Assembly (NCBI RefSeq): GCF_019711495.1
Contig: NZ_JAIGNM010000001.1
Coordinates: 1,178,001 to 1,242,000 of the forward strand
DNA: 64,000 nt
Direction: 5' to 3'
From: Qipengyuania xiamenensis
GTDB taxonomy: Bacteria; Pseudomonadota; Alphaproteobacteria; Sphingomonadales; Sphingomonadaceae
Of the stretch, positions 33,616-42,249 are shown in pieces. The notes beneath the pieces are model-generated. The model saw only the letters and a program-made list of their open reading frames with translations. It did no database searches and was not told the origin of the DNA. A program made the position numbers and the translations under genes. Positions within the stretch are counted from its first letter, which is position 1, and each line of letters starts with the position of its first letter.

Positions 33616-34502
33616 CAGCCCAGATCGTAGAAATCGCAGAGATAGGCCCAGGCTTCTTCCGCGGTTTCACACCAGCGGAACAGGTCTAGGTCCTTCTTCG
33701 AGATCGTGCCTTCCTCGGCAATCGCTTCGAAATCGACGACGCGGGTCCAGAAATCCTTGCCGAACAGCAGGATCGGGATCGGCTTCATCTTGCCGGTCTG
33801 GATCAGCGTGAGCAGTTCGAACAGTTCGTCGAACGTGCCGAAGCCGCCCGGGAACACGGCCACCGCACGCGCGCGCAGCAGGAAGTGCATCTTGCGCAGC
33901 GCAAAGTAGTGGAAGTTGAGCGAGAGGTAAGGCGTCACATACTGGTTGGGCGCCTGTTCGTGGGGAAGGATGATGTTGAGGCCGATCGATTCCCCGCCCG
34001 CCTCGCTGGCGCCGCGGTTTGCCGCCTCCATGATCGAGGGGCCGCCACCCGAGCACACGACGAACTGGCGCTTGCCGTCCTCGATGATCGATTTCTCGGT
34101 CGCCATTTTGCCCAGCTTGCGGGCCTCGTCGTAATACTTGCTCTTCGCGACCAGGTTCTCGACGACCTTGCGGTCGTATTCCGGCAGGTCCTTCGCGCCT
34201 TCCAGCGCGGCTTCGGCCGCCTCGGGCGGGGGAATTCGGGCGCTGCCGTACATGACCAGCGTCGAGCCGACACCGGCTTCGTCGAGGACCATCTCGGGCT
34301 TCAGCAATTCGAGCTGGAAGCGAACCGGGCGCAGTTCCTCGCGCAGGAGGAAGTCCTTGTCCTGAAATGCCAGCTTGTATGAGGGGTGTTCGGTCTGCGG
34401 TGTGTGAGTTTCGAGGCCCTTCTTTTCGAACTGGGCCTCTTTATGTGCAGGGTAGAACTTGCGGTCCTGAATGCCGCGCTTGCGTTTTTCTTCTTCTGTC
34501 AT
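33612..34502 (-). CDS. LOG-family nucleotide phosphoribohydrolase
   Basis: 296 residues. Lysine-decarboxylase-like/LOG Rossmann fold: G-S-A-R-I-P, 'VVCSGGGPSIMEAANRGA', and the P-G-G-F-G-T-F-D-E-L motif. Family members split nucleoside monophosphates to free base and ribose-5-phosphate. The N-terminal 100 residues are a charged extension, longer than the classic 190-residue LOG. It is monocistronic; tRNA-Trp lies 54 bases upstream of the start on the same strand. Confidence 0.87.
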   Translation of the reverse strand: MTEEEKRKRGIQDRKFYPAHKEAQFEKKGLETHTPQTEHPSYKLAFQDKDFLLREELRPVRFQLELLKPEMVLDEAGVGSTLVMYGSARIPPPEAAEAALEGAKDLPEYDRKVVENLVAKSKYYDEARKLGKMATEKSIIEDGKRQFVVCSGGGPSIMEAANRGASEAGGESIGLNIILPHEQAPNQYVTPYLSLNFHYFALRKMHFLLRARAVAVFPGGFGTFDELFELLTLIQTGKMKPIPILLFGKDFWTRVVDFEAIAEEGTISKKDLDLFRWCETAEEAWAYLCDFYDLGC

Positions 34503-34555
34503 GGGTCAGCGCGATAAAGCGCGCAGACGCGGGCGACAAGCAGAATGGAAGAAAA

Positions 34556-34631
34556 TGGCAGGGGTGACAGGATTCGAACCCGTGGCCCTCGGTTTTGGAG
34601 ACCGATGCTCTACCAGCTGAGCTACACCCCT
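34556..34631 (-). tRNA. tRNA-Trp (CCA)
   Basis: Minus-strand cloverleaf: AGGGGTG/CACCCCT acceptor, D arm GCTC/GAGC, anticodon stem TCGGT/ACCGA with loop CTCCAAA (anticodon CCA), T arm with TTCGAAT, discriminator G and encoded CCA. 76 bases. Confidence 0.95.
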
Positions 34632-34721
34632 GCAGCTGGAAGCGCGCGCATTAGTAGAGGTGCGCGCACTTGGCAAGACACGTATCGCACGCTCGCACAA
34701 ACTGTTAGGTTCGCTCACGCC

Positions 34722-35405
34722 ATGCATGCCCCCGTTCCCGACCTGATTCCGGCAGAATTGCTGCTGCGTGCCTATCGCAGCGGCATTTTCCCCATGGCCG
34801 ACCACAGGAACGACCGCGAGGTCTACTGGGTCGAACCGCGCGAGCGTGCGATCATTCCTCTCGACACTTTCCGCATGTCGAAGAGCCTGAAGAAGGTCAT
34901 CCGGCAGGATCGCTACCGCGTGACCTGCGACAGGGATTTTCCCGCCGTCATCTCCGCTTGCGCCGAGCCGCGCGAAGAACACGCCGAAAGCTGGATCAGC
35001 CACCAGATCGAGGCGAGCTACATCGCGCTTCAGGAACAGGGCTATGCCCATTCCATCGAGGTCTGGGAGGATGGCAGGCTGGTCGGCGGCCTCTACGGTG
35101 TCGCCTTCGACCGGGTTTTCTGCGGCGAAAGCATGTTTTCCCGCGCCGACAACGCCAGCAAGGTCGCCCTTGCCTGGCTGGTCGCGGCAATGCGGGCGTC
35201 CGGCTACGTCCTGCTAGACTGCCAGTTCATGACCGACCACCTCGCCTCGCTGGGTGCGGTCGCCATGCCGCAATCGCAATATCTGGGGCTGCTGCACTCG
35301 GCCCGCGGCGTTCCTTCAGGGCGAATACCGCAAGCGATCGCCGCAGCGAATGCTCACTCTTCGCCCGGGAATTCCATCGCGCAGGCCTTGACCCACACGT
35401 CATAG
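34722..35405 (+). CDS. aat: Leucyl/phenylalanyl-tRNA-protein transferase
   Basis: 227 residues from ATG 34722; the longer frame runs into tRNA-Trp. Aat adds Leu or Phe to N-terminal Arg/Lys of proteins, making N-degrons for ClpS-ClpAP; clpS is also in this window. Signatures: 'AYRSGIFPMADHR', 'YWVEPRERAIIPLD', 'SIEVWEDGRLVGGLYGVAF', 'CGESMFSR', 'LLDCQFMTDHLASLGA'. The last 17 codons overlap the convergent DUF2155 gene. Confidence 0.95.
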   Translation: MHAPVPDLIPAELLLRAYRSGIFPMADHRNDREVYWVEPRERAIIPLDTFRMSKSLKKVIRQDRYRVTCDRDFPAVISACAEPREEHAESWISHQIEASYIALQEQGYAHSIEVWEDGRLVGGLYGVAFDRVFCGESMFSRADNASKVALAWLVAAMRASGYVLLDCQFMTDHLASLGAVAMPQSQYLGLLHSARGVPSGRIPQAIAAANAHSSPGNSIAQALTHTS

Positions 35406-35839
35406 ATCGGGTGTTCGACCACGTTGATGGATGGCTTGTTCTTGTACAGCCAGCCGGAAAAGACCTTGCGGAAATCGCTGTCACTGCCGCGTTCGAGCAC
35501 GAGCAACTGGACGAAGGCGCCCTCGTCCTTGTCATATTCCCAGGGCGCGGTGCGTTCGCAGGCGCTCACGCGGACGATGACATCGCCCACGCGCTGCTGT
35601 TCGCCCGGCTTGAGTTCGAGATCCTGGCTGAGGTTGTTGCGCTTGTTGAGCAGGCCGATGGTGGCGGTACGCTCTTCCATCGGCGTGCCGATCCCGGCTT
35701 CCTCGGCCACGATCGCAGGCGGTTCGACGCCTTGCAGTTCTTCGGGAATTTCGGTTTCGACAGGCGCCGGCGCCGTCGGATCGTCCGAACAGGCGGCCAG
35801 CAAGGCTACGCCGGCCAGCAATGCGCCCGCGCGCAGCAT
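35354..35839 (-). CDS. DUF2155 lipoprotein
   Basis: 161 residues from ATG 35839. Signal peptide with lipobox L-A-A-C near residue 16. The DUF2155 domain covers the C-terminal 110 residues: 'ATIGLLNKRNNLSQDLELKPGEQ', 'VRVSACERTAPWEYDKDEGAFVQL', 'FSGWLYKNKPSINVVEHPIYDVWVKAC'. Cell-envelope role unknown. The order aat, DUF2155, NDUFA12 is common in alphaproteobacteria. It starts 2 bases after the NDUFA12 stop. Confidence 0.88.
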   Translation of the reverse strand: MLRAGALLAGVALLAACSDDPTAPAPVETEIPEELQGVEPPAIVAEEAGIGTPMEERTATIGLLNKRNNLSQDLELKPGEQQRVGDVIVRVSACERTAPWEYDKDEGAFVQLLVLERGSDSDFRKVFSGWLYKNKPSINVVEHPIYDVWVKACAMEFPGEE

Positions 35840-35841
35840 CC

Positions 35842-36237
35842 TCAGGCGTCCGGCGACCAGGCTTCGTAGTCGCCTACGGCGCGGGCGCGTTTGCCGCCCT
35901 TTTCCAGCGCACCCTGCGGACGATAGGCAGCGGCCGTACCGGTGGCATTGGGCGTGAAGTCGGCTTCCCAGATTCGCGGAGGCGGCAAATTGCTTTCCGG
36001 GACATCGTCGAACGAGCCGTGCAGCCAGCCGTGCCATTCGCTCGGTACGTTGCTGGCATCGTTGCTGCCGGAATAGATCACCCAGCGGCGTTCGCGCTGG
36101 CCCTTCTTGGGCTTGGACCGGAAATATTCATTGCCCTGCGCGTCGCTTCCGACCTTTTCGCCGTTGCGCCAGCTCCACAGGAGCGTTCCGATGGTGGCAC
36201 CATTCCACCAGGTGAAGATCTTGCCGAGGAAACTCAT
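35842..36237 (-). CDS. NADH dehydrogenase accessory subunit NDUFA12
   Basis: 131 residues from ATG 36237. B17.2/NDUFA12 family: 'FTWWNGATIGTLLWSWRNGEKVG', 'GNEYFRSKP', 'ERRWVIYSGSNDASNVPSEWHGWLHG', and 'YEAWSPDA' at the end. It is an accessory subunit of complex I shared by mitochondria and alphaproteobacteria, attached near the peripheral arm. Cytoplasmic, no membrane span. Immediately upstream of the DUF2155 gene on the same strand, so one operon. Confidence 0.93.
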   Translation of the reverse strand: MSFLGKIFTWWNGATIGTLLWSWRNGEKVGSDAQGNEYFRSKPKKGQRERRWVIYSGSNDASNVPSEWHGWLHGSFDDVPESNLPPPRIWEADFTPNATGTAAAYRPQGALEKGGKRARAVGDYEAWSPDA

Positions 36238-36300
36238 GGCCGCGCGCCTAGCTGATTCGCGCCCGCAGGCCAAGCATCTAGCGAGGGTTCCAGCACGCTT

Positions 36301-36819
36301 TTACCACTCCACGAGGTCGCCGGGCTCGATGCCCAGTTCTTCCGCCCTGCCGCCGCGCAGTTCGAGCACGCCGCTGGTCGAGCCGACCGAATAGACCGAT
36401 TCGAGCGAATAGGGTTCGGTCATGGCGGCGATATTGAGGATGCGGCCGTCCGTGCCGATAAAGATGATGTCGAGCGGGATCGGCGTATTCTTCATCCAGA
36501 AGCTGCGTGCTGTCGGCTGGTCGCTCGGGAAGATCATCGCTTCCCAGTCGCCAAGCTCGGTGCGGAACATCAGGCCCTGCGCCTGCGCTTCGCGGCTGGC
36601 CGCCAGTTCGGCGCGGAATTCATGGACATCGTCGCCGCTGGTCACGGTGACCGGAATGATCTCGAGGCCCGAGACGGGATGTACGCTGGTTTCAGCCTGG
36701 GTCTCTGCGCTGGCCGGAGTGGCCTCGGCCGTAGGTTGCGGCGAACATGCGGCCAGCGCCGTCGCCCCGAGTGCGATGGCAATGCCCCGCAATTTCAATC
36801 CTGTGCGTCCCATGCCCAA
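36301..36819 (-). CDS. DUF192 lipoprotein
   Basis: 172 residues (ATG 36813 is an alternative start). Lipobox L-A-A-C at about residues 22-25. The DUF192 domain spans about 55-172: 'FRAELAASREAQAQGLMFRTEL', 'DQPTARSFWMKNTPIPLDIIFIG', 'VLELRGGRAEELGIEPGD'. Periplasmic, membrane-anchored; function unknown. Its start overlaps the recX stop by 25 bases, so the two are translationally linked. Confidence 0.9.
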   Translation of the reverse strand: MGMGRTGLKLRGIAIALGATALAACSPQPTAEATPASAETQAETSVHPVSGLEIIPVTVTSGDDVHEFRAELAASREAQAQGLMFRTELGDWEAMIFPSDQPTARSFWMKNTPIPLDIIFIGTDGRILNIAAMTEPYSLESVYSVGSTSGVLELRGGRAEELGIEPGDLVEW

Positions 36820-37373
36820 TTCTCCAGATCCTCGATCGATGGCGCCTCGCTGACGCGGCGCGCGTGCTCGAATGAATGGCCCGCGCGGATCATTGCGGCA
36901 AGCTGCTTTTCGCGTCGCTTGTGCGCTTCCTCCACCGGTTCGTCGTCCTTGGAAGCAGCAAAGGGGCCGAACCGCCGCCGCTTGGCGAGCGCGACGATCG
37001 CCTGGCGCGCCTCGGCTTCTTCCGGAGCGGTATCGCTGCGCAGCTGTTCTTCGATGCCGGCCGCGCGCAGGGTCTGCTCGACCCGCCGCGCGCCATAGCC
37101 GCGCGAGAGCAGTCCGTTGGCCTTCGATCGGGCATAGGCCTCGTCGTCGACATAGCCTTTTTCGGCAAATCGCTCGACCAGCGCCTCGATATCGGGCTGC
37201 CCGTCATCCTCCCAGCCACGCTCGCGCAGTTTGCGCTGGAGATAGCTGCGCAACTTGCCCGTAGAGGTCGCGAAACGCGCCACGTAATGCAGCGCGAGAT
37301 CGTTCAGCCGCGTGCGATCAAGCGGTTTGGGAGGGCGGCGAGTGCGACGAGATGTTGCGGAAGCTTCAACCAT
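36795..37373 (-). CDS. recX: RecX, regulator of RecA
   Basis: 192 residues from ATG 37373; the frame is open further but only the part from M-V-E-A-S looks coding. RecX binds RecA filaments and limits recombination. Three-helix repeats: 'LHYVARFATSTGKLRSYLQRKLRERGW', 'ERFAEKGYVDDEAYARSKA', 'RGYGARRVEQTLRAAGIEE', and a fourth 'RFGPF...HKRREKQLAAMIRAGHSFEHARRV'. recA is not in the window. Confidence 0.9.
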   Translation of the reverse strand: MVEASATSRRTRRPPKPLDRTRLNDLALHYVARFATSTGKLRSYLQRKLRERGWEDDGQPDIEALVERFAEKGYVDDEAYARSKANGLLSRGYGARRVEQTLRAAGIEEQLRSDTAPEEAEARQAIVALAKRRRFGPFAASKDDEPVEEAHKRREKQLAAMIRAGHSFEHARRVSEAPSIEDLENWAWDAQD

Positions 37374-37504
37374 CGGCCATATTCTTGCCACACTCCTTAT
37401 CGATTGGGAAACGTCAAGTGACGGGCCGCTATAGGGAGAGCGGCATAATACTACATTAGGGTCGCCGTAAGGCACTGATTTTCAAAAGGTATCATAACAT
37501 AGCC

Positions 37505-39244
37505 ATGAACGACGCCGTTTTGACGCCGACGCCGAACGACTGCAACCTGCCGCGACGCAGGAGCGACTTCGCGACCTTCAACGATGCCATCGACTACGCT
37601 GCCCGCAGCGAAAAGGGGCTCAACTTCCACGATCCGCGCGGAAATCTTTCACGTGTCTATCCCTTCGCCGAGATGCGCAGCGACGCGCACGAACTCGCCT
37701 ACAAGCTGATCGCTTCGGGCATCGGCAAGAACGAGCGCGTGGCACTGGTCGCAGAAACCAGCCCCGAGTTCGCCGCCATGTTCTGCGCCTGCATCTATGC
37801 CGGTGCATGGCCCGTCCCGCTGCCGCTTCCCACGACCTTCGGCGGCAAGGAAAGCTACATCGACCAGCTTTCGGTCCAGCTTCAGAGCAGCGACCCGCGA
37901 ATCCTGCTCTATCCTGCGGACATTGCCGAAATGGCCAAGGCCGCTGCCGACAAGCAGGGCTGCGAAGGCGAGACCTGGGACGAATTCGCCAGCCGCGAAG
38001 GCCCGCAGTGCGAGCTTCCCGAAGCGAAACCCGACGACATCAGCTACCTGCAGTATTCCTCGGGTTCGACCCGCTTCCCGACCGGCGTCGCGGTCACGCA
38101 TGAGGCGCTGCTCCACAATCTGCGCGGCCACGCCCAGTCGATGGATATCGGCACGAACGACCGCGTCGTCAGCTGGCTGCCGTGGTACCATGACATGGGC
38201 CTTGTCGGCTGCTTCCTGTCGCTGATCGCCAACCAGGTTTCGGTCGACCTGCTGCGCACCGAACATTTCGCGCGCCGCCCCCTGGCGTGGCTCGACCTGA
38301 TCAGCCGCAACAAGGGCACCACGCTCAGCTATTCGCCGACCTTCGGCTACGATATCTGCGCGCGCCGCATTTCCAGCCAGAGCCACGTGGCCGACCGCTT
38401 CGACCTTTCGCGCTGGCGCACCGCGGGCAATGGCGCTGACATGATCCGCCCCGACGTGATGCAGAATTTCGTGAACGCTTTTGCCGATGCCGGCTTCAAG
38501 GCCAATGCCTTCACCCCGAGCTACGGCCTTGCCGAGGCGACGCTGGCGGTCACCGTCATGCCGCCGGGCGAAGGTATCCGCGTCGAGCTGGTCGAGGAAG
38601 AGCGCCTTTCCGGCCGTCCGCGCGACCTGTCGAAGCCCGCGCGCTATCGCGCCATCGTCAATTGCGGGAAGGCGATTCCCGGCATGGATGTCGAAATCCG
38701 CGACGAGAAGGGCAATGCCAAGGGCGACCACCAGATCGGCAAGGTCTGGTGCCGCGGCAAGAGCGTGATGCACTCCTACTTCCGCAACGAGGAAGCGACC
38801 AACGACTGTCTCGTCGATGGCTGGCTCGACACCGGAGACATGGGCTATCTCGCCGATGGCTACCTGTTCATCGTCGGCCGTGCCAAGGACATGATCATCA
38901 TCAACGGCAAGAACCTGTGGCCGCAGGATATCGAGTGGGCCGTCGAACAGCTCCCGGGCTTCAACCACGGCGACATCGCCGCCTTCTCGATCGACACCGA
39001 CAATGGCGAGGAAGCGCCCGCCGTGCTCGTCCACTGCCGCGTGTCCGAGCATGACGAGCGCATCAAGCTGCGCGACCAGATCGCCGACAAGGTTCGCGGC
39101 GTGACCGGCATGAACTGCGTTGTCGAACTCGTCCCGCCGCGCACGCTCCCGCGCACCAGTTCGGGCAAGCTCAGCCGCGCCAAGGCCAAGCGCCTGTACC
39201 TCGCCGGCGAAATCCAGCCGATCGAGCTGGAGTTGGCGGCCTAG
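37505..39244 (+). CDS. Fatty acyl-AMP ligase (FAAL)
   Basis: 579 residues. ANL-superfamily adenylation enzyme: Y-S-S-G-S-T-R-F-P-T-G-V-A-V-T-H (P-loop), 'SWLPWYHDMGLVGCFLSLIA', 'YGLAEATLAVTV', D-T-G-D-M-G-Y, and 'RAKDMIIINGKNLWPQDIEWAVE'. 'PFYHDMGL' and the insertion region mark FAAL and not acyl-CoA ligases: the acyl-adenylate is passed to an acyl-carrier protein. No carrier protein or polyketide synthase is adjacent, so the acceptor must be elsewhere. Monocistronic; its stop overlaps a convergent gene by 4 bases. Confidence 0.88.
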   Translation: MNDAVLTPTPNDCNLPRRRSDFATFNDAIDYAARSEKGLNFHDPRGNLSRVYPFAEMRSDAHELAYKLIASGIGKNERVALVAETSPEFAAMFCACIYAGAWPVPLPLPTTFGGKESYIDQLSVQLQSSDPRILLYPADIAEMAKAAADKQGCEGETWDEFASREGPQCELPEAKPDDISYLQYSSGSTRFPTGVAVTHEALLHNLRGHAQSMDIGTNDRVVSWLPWYHDMGLVGCFLSLIANQVSVDLLRTEHFARRPLAWLDLISRNKGTTLSYSPTFGYDICARRISSQSHVADRFDLSRWRTAGNGADMIRPDVMQNFVNAFADAGFKANAFTPSYGLAEATLAVTVMPPGEGIRVELVEEERLSGRPRDLSKPARYRAIVNCGKAIPGMDVEIRDEKGNAKGDHQIGKVWCRGKSVMHSYFRNEEATNDCLVDGWLDTGDMGYLADGYLFIVGRAKDMIIINGKNLWPQDIEWAVEQLPGFNHGDIAAFSIDTDNGEEAPAVLVHCRVSEHDERIKLRDQIADKVRGVTGMNCVVELVPPRTLPRTSSGKLSRAKAKRLYLAGEIQPIELELAA

Positions 39245-39717
39245 TCGCTAAGTTTTATCTCATAGGGTTCAAGAAACTCCCGAGCCTCTTTTGAAGGCTT
39301 GCGTACGCTCCATTTGCCTTCTGCGAAGCCTGCGGCATGCCCGTGCCTCTCTTCCATATATTCAAACAAGGTGTCGTGCGGGATAAGGAACCACGCTCTG
39401 CTCGCTCCCTCGTTCCACGGAGAGCACGGGAACAACATCCAGATTCCACGTCCCGAGTATTTGCCTCGTTCGACATGTAAACGTCCCTTGAGTTGAACTG
39501 CGACGAGATCACCACTGGGTCTGCTCAGGACGAGATCTTCGCCTCCATCATCCGCCTCGGGACGATAGACCTTGTAGCCTTCTCTAATAAGAATGGCTGA
39601 TACTTCCGCTCGGTTGGCGGCCTCGATCAAATTCGAAGAAAGCTTTGGCTTGTTCATAGCTTTTGAAAATTCCATGATAGCCTCTCGAAAGCCACCCTTG
39701 AAACCCGTGTTATACAT
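39241..39717 (-). CDS. PD-(D/E)XK nuclease-like protein
   Basis: 158 residues; M15 (39675) is an alternative start. The first half carries a restriction-endonuclease-like core: A-N-R-A-E-V-S-A-I-L-I-R-E-G-Y, G-G-E-D-L-V-L and V-A-V-Q-L-K-G-R, i.e. Glu, Asp and Gln-x-Lys at the spacing of the active site. Codon use is less GC-rich than the flanking genes. It is inserted tail-to-tail after the fatty acyl-AMP ligase with a 4-base overlap and stands on the opposite strand. A DNA-cleaving role is inferred only; no methylase partner is present. Confidence 0.65.
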   Translation of the reverse strand: MYNTGFKGGFREAIMEFSKAMNKPKLSSNLIEAANRAEVSAILIREGYKVYRPEADDGGEDLVLSRPSGDLVAVQLKGRLHVERGKYSGRGIWMLFPCSPWNEGASRAWFLIPHDTLFEYMEERHGHAAGFAEGKWSVRKPSKEAREFLEPYEIKLSD

Positions 39718-39762
39718 AACTAATACAGGACTAAGGTTCTCACGGAGGTCTGCTGAAATATC

Positions 39763-41013
39763 ATGAGTGACGAAACGCCCAAGGCCGCAACCGCGCCCGC
39801 ACCTGCCAAGGCTGCCCCGACGACGACTGCGGCACCGCCCGAATTCGACCTGACGCCGCCCGATCCGGTACCGGCCGTCGCGCCCGAAAAGGCCGCGGGC
39901 CTCGTCCCCGTTTCGGAAGAAGTGAAGAGCAAGCTCGAGACCAAGGTCGACGGCTTCGTCGAGGACCTGCTCGCGCAGGACGCCAACTCGCCCGAATTCG
40001 GCAAGAAGGTCGACCAGCTGACCAACATGGGCCGCAAGGAAATTCTCGCGGCGGCGGGCATGTCGAACCGCTTCCTCGACCGTCCGGTCCGCGCGATGGA
40101 CAAGGACGAAGGCGTCGGCGCAAACCTCTCGGAACTGCGCCGCGTGGTGGAAGACCTCGACCCGGGCAAACGCGGCAAGCTTTCAGGCACGCGCAAGTTC
40201 CTCGGCATCATTCCCTTTGGCAACAAGCTGACGAACTACTTCCGCAGCTACCAGAGCGCGCAGACGCACATCCAGTCGATCCTCTCCAACCTCGCCAGCG
40301 GCAAGGACGAGCTGATCATGGACAATGCCGCGATCGACGTGGAACGCCAGAAGCTGTGGGAAGCGATGGGCAATCTGGAGCAGATGATCCACATCTCGAA
40401 CACGCTCGATGCCAAGCTGGAAGAGAAGGCCGCCGAACTCGACGCGACCGACCCTGCCAAGGCCAAGGCAGTGCGCGAGACCGCGCTGTTCTACGTTCGC
40501 CAGCGCACCCAGGACCTCCTCACGCAGATGGCGGTCAGCGTGCAGGGCTATCTCGCGCTCGACCTCGTCAAGAAGAACAATGTCGAGCTGGTGAAGGGCG
40601 TCGACCGCGCCAGCACCACCACCGTCGGTGCGCTGCGTACCGCTGTGACCGTGGCCGAAGCGATGACCAACCAGCGTCTCGTGCTGGGCCAGATCACTGC
40701 CCTCAACGACACGACCGCCGGCATCATAGACAGCACCTCCACCATGCTGCGCGACCAGACCGGCAAGATCCACGAACAGGCGGCGGCCAGCACCATCCCG
40801 CTGGAAACGCTGCAGCGTGCATTCCAGAACATCTACGACACGATGGACGAGGTCGACCAGTTCAAGCTGCGTGCACTCGACAGCATGAAGCAGACGGTCA
40901 CCGTGCTTTCGGACGAGGTCGAGAAGTCCAAGGGCTATATCGCGCGTGCCGAGGGCCAGTCGCAGGCGCAGGCGTCGGTCCAGGATTCGGCCCTGCTGAG
41001 CATCGAAGGCTGA
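39763..41013 (+). CDS. telA: TelA-family toxic-anion-resistance protein
   Basis: 416 residues. TelA/KlaA family: after a proline/alanine-rich start (1-50), long helices include 'LSGTRKFLGIIPFGNKLTNYFRSYQSAQTHIQSI', 'LWEAMGNLEQMIHISNTLD' and 'QITALNDTTAGIIDSTSTMLRDQTGKIHEQAA'. Members give resistance to tellurite and membrane stress; the mechanism is unclear. It heads a three-gene operon: the next gene starts 1 base after its stop. Confidence 0.9.
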   Translation: MSDETPKAATAPAPAKAAPTTTAAPPEFDLTPPDPVPAVAPEKAAGLVPVSEEVKSKLETKVDGFVEDLLAQDANSPEFGKKVDQLTNMGRKEILAAAGMSNRFLDRPVRAMDKDEGVGANLSELRRVVEDLDPGKRGKLSGTRKFLGIIPFGNKLTNYFRSYQSAQTHIQSILSNLASGKDELIMDNAAIDVERQKLWEAMGNLEQMIHISNTLDAKLEEKAAELDATDPAKAKAVRETALFYVRQRTQDLLTQMAVSVQGYLALDLVKKNNVELVKGVDRASTTTVGALRTAVTVAEAMTNQRLVLGQITALNDTTAGIIDSTSTMLRDQTGKIHEQAAASTIPLETLQRAFQNIYDTMDEVDQFKLRALDSMKQTVTVLSDEVEKSKGYIARAEGQSQAQASVQDSALLSIEG

Positions 41014-41014
41014 T

Positions 41015-41773
41015 ATGGGCGACCTGACCCGCGACAGCGACCGCATCATCGAGAACGCACGGATCGTGCGCGATGACAATCGCACCGGTGGACGCCACCG
41101 GCGCGAAGTGTCGATCGGCGCCGGTTCGGCCAAGATCAAGAAGGACATCTGGGTCAAGCGCATCCGCAATATCGCGATCGCGCTGTTCGGGATCTGGGTT
41201 GCAACCGGTGTCGCCGGCCTGATCCTGGACGGGATCGGCTTTGCGGGCGTCATGGCACTCGTGGTTGCAAGCGTTATCGCCATCGCGGTGCTGGGCAATT
41301 ACCCCAAGCTCAAGACGCCCCGGCGCGAGAACCTGAACAAGGGCAACGTCAAGGACATGGTCGGTCGCACGGAACTCTGGCTGGAAAGCCAGGCGCCGGC
41401 CCTTCCCCCGCCAGCTGCGAGGATCGTCAGCGACATGGGCGTGCAGCTCGATGCGCTGGGCCTCCAGCTCGAAGGCGTGGACCAGAACCACCCCAAGGCG
41501 CGCGAAGTCCGCAGCCTCGTGGGCGAACAGCTGCCCGAGATGATCGACAGCTATCGCAAGATACCCGCGCACCTTCGCACCGAGCAGCGTGCGGGCGCCA
41601 CGCCGGACGAACAGCTGACCGACAGCCTCGGCAAGATCAGCGGCGAAATCGACTCGATCACGCGCCAGCTGGCCGAAGGCTCGCTCGACGATCTGGCGAT
41701 CAAGCACCGCTATCTCGATTACAAGTTCGGTGAAGGCGCTGCGACCGCACCGGAACTGGAGAACAAGAACTGA
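41015..41773 (+). CDS. Membrane partner of TelA, XpaC-like
   Basis: 252 residues. Two close membrane helices at about 48-70 and 74-93 ('IRNIAIALFGIWVATGVAGLIL'), flanked by a basic N-terminus and a long cytoplasmic helical part ('LWLESQAPALPPPAARIVSDMGVQLDALGLQLEG'). TelA genes are commonly paired with XpaC-type membrane proteins; position and layout fit, direct similarity is weak. The stop overlaps the next ATG (TGATG). Confidence 0.65.
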   Translation: MGDLTRDSDRIIENARIVRDDNRTGGRHRREVSIGAGSAKIKKDIWVKRIRNIAIALFGIWVATGVAGLILDGIGFAGVMALVVASVIAIAVLGNYPKLKTPRRENLNKGNVKDMVGRTELWLESQAPALPPPAARIVSDMGVQLDALGLQLEGVDQNHPKAREVRSLVGEQLPEMIDSYRKIPAHLRTEQRAGATPDEQLTDSLGKISGEIDSITRQLAEGSLDDLAIKHRYLDYKFGEGAATAPELENKN

Positions 41774-42075
41774 TGCGCGTCCCGCTCCCCCATGACCTCG
41801 GCAAGGAAGAGGTCCGCCGCCGCCTTCAGGCACGCAGTCACGAAATCGGCGACGCCATCCCCGGCGGCATGGCCGACGTCGAGACCAGCTGGCCGAACGA
41901 GGACTGCATGGCGCTCGACATCAAGGCGATGGGCAATGTGACCCGTGCGCAGGTCCTGATCGAGGAAACGCAGGTGATTTTTGAGGTCAACCTGCCTCCG
42001 GCCCTGTCCTTCGTGGAGCCGATCGTGGCCAGTGCGATCCGCAAGAAGGGTCAGAAGCTTCTCGAAGCGAAATAA
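41773..42075 (+). CDS. PHA-system family protein (PHA_gran_rgn)
   Basis: 100 residues. 'VPLPHDLGKEEVRRRLQARSHEIGDAIPGGMADVETSW' and 'LPPALSFVEPIVASAIRKKGQKLL' match the small family named after polyhydroxyalkanoate granule regions. Role unknown; thought to be granule-associated. It overlaps the upstream membrane gene as TGATG. Presence in a TelA operon about 25 kb from phaC suggests the name may be only historical, or that TelA acts with granule or membrane functions. Confidence 0.75.
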   Translation: MRVPLPHDLGKEEVRRRLQARSHEIGDAIPGGMADVETSWPNEDCMALDIKAMGNVTRAQVLIEETQVIFEVNLPPALSFVEPIVASAIRKKGQKLLEAK

Positions 42076-42249
42076 GCCCTATTTGGGTAGGAAATTTTTT
42101 CGATATTCATGCCGGAACCTTCCGCGATCTCAATCGCTTCTGCCTGAAGCAGGTTTGTCGGTTTGGCATGCGCATGGCTCCCCGGGTCGCGGTGAGCCGG
42201 GCACCCTTCCCTCGCAATCCCTGTTGGTTATCGGGACGGGGGTTCCAGC

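Noticed and set aside
42114-42139. GGAAC-N16-CGCTT as EcfG promoter of the heme oxygenase-phytochrome operon
   Set aside because: The -10 element has CGCT instead of CGTT, and the distance to the start is over 110 bases. Mentioned only as a weak candidate.
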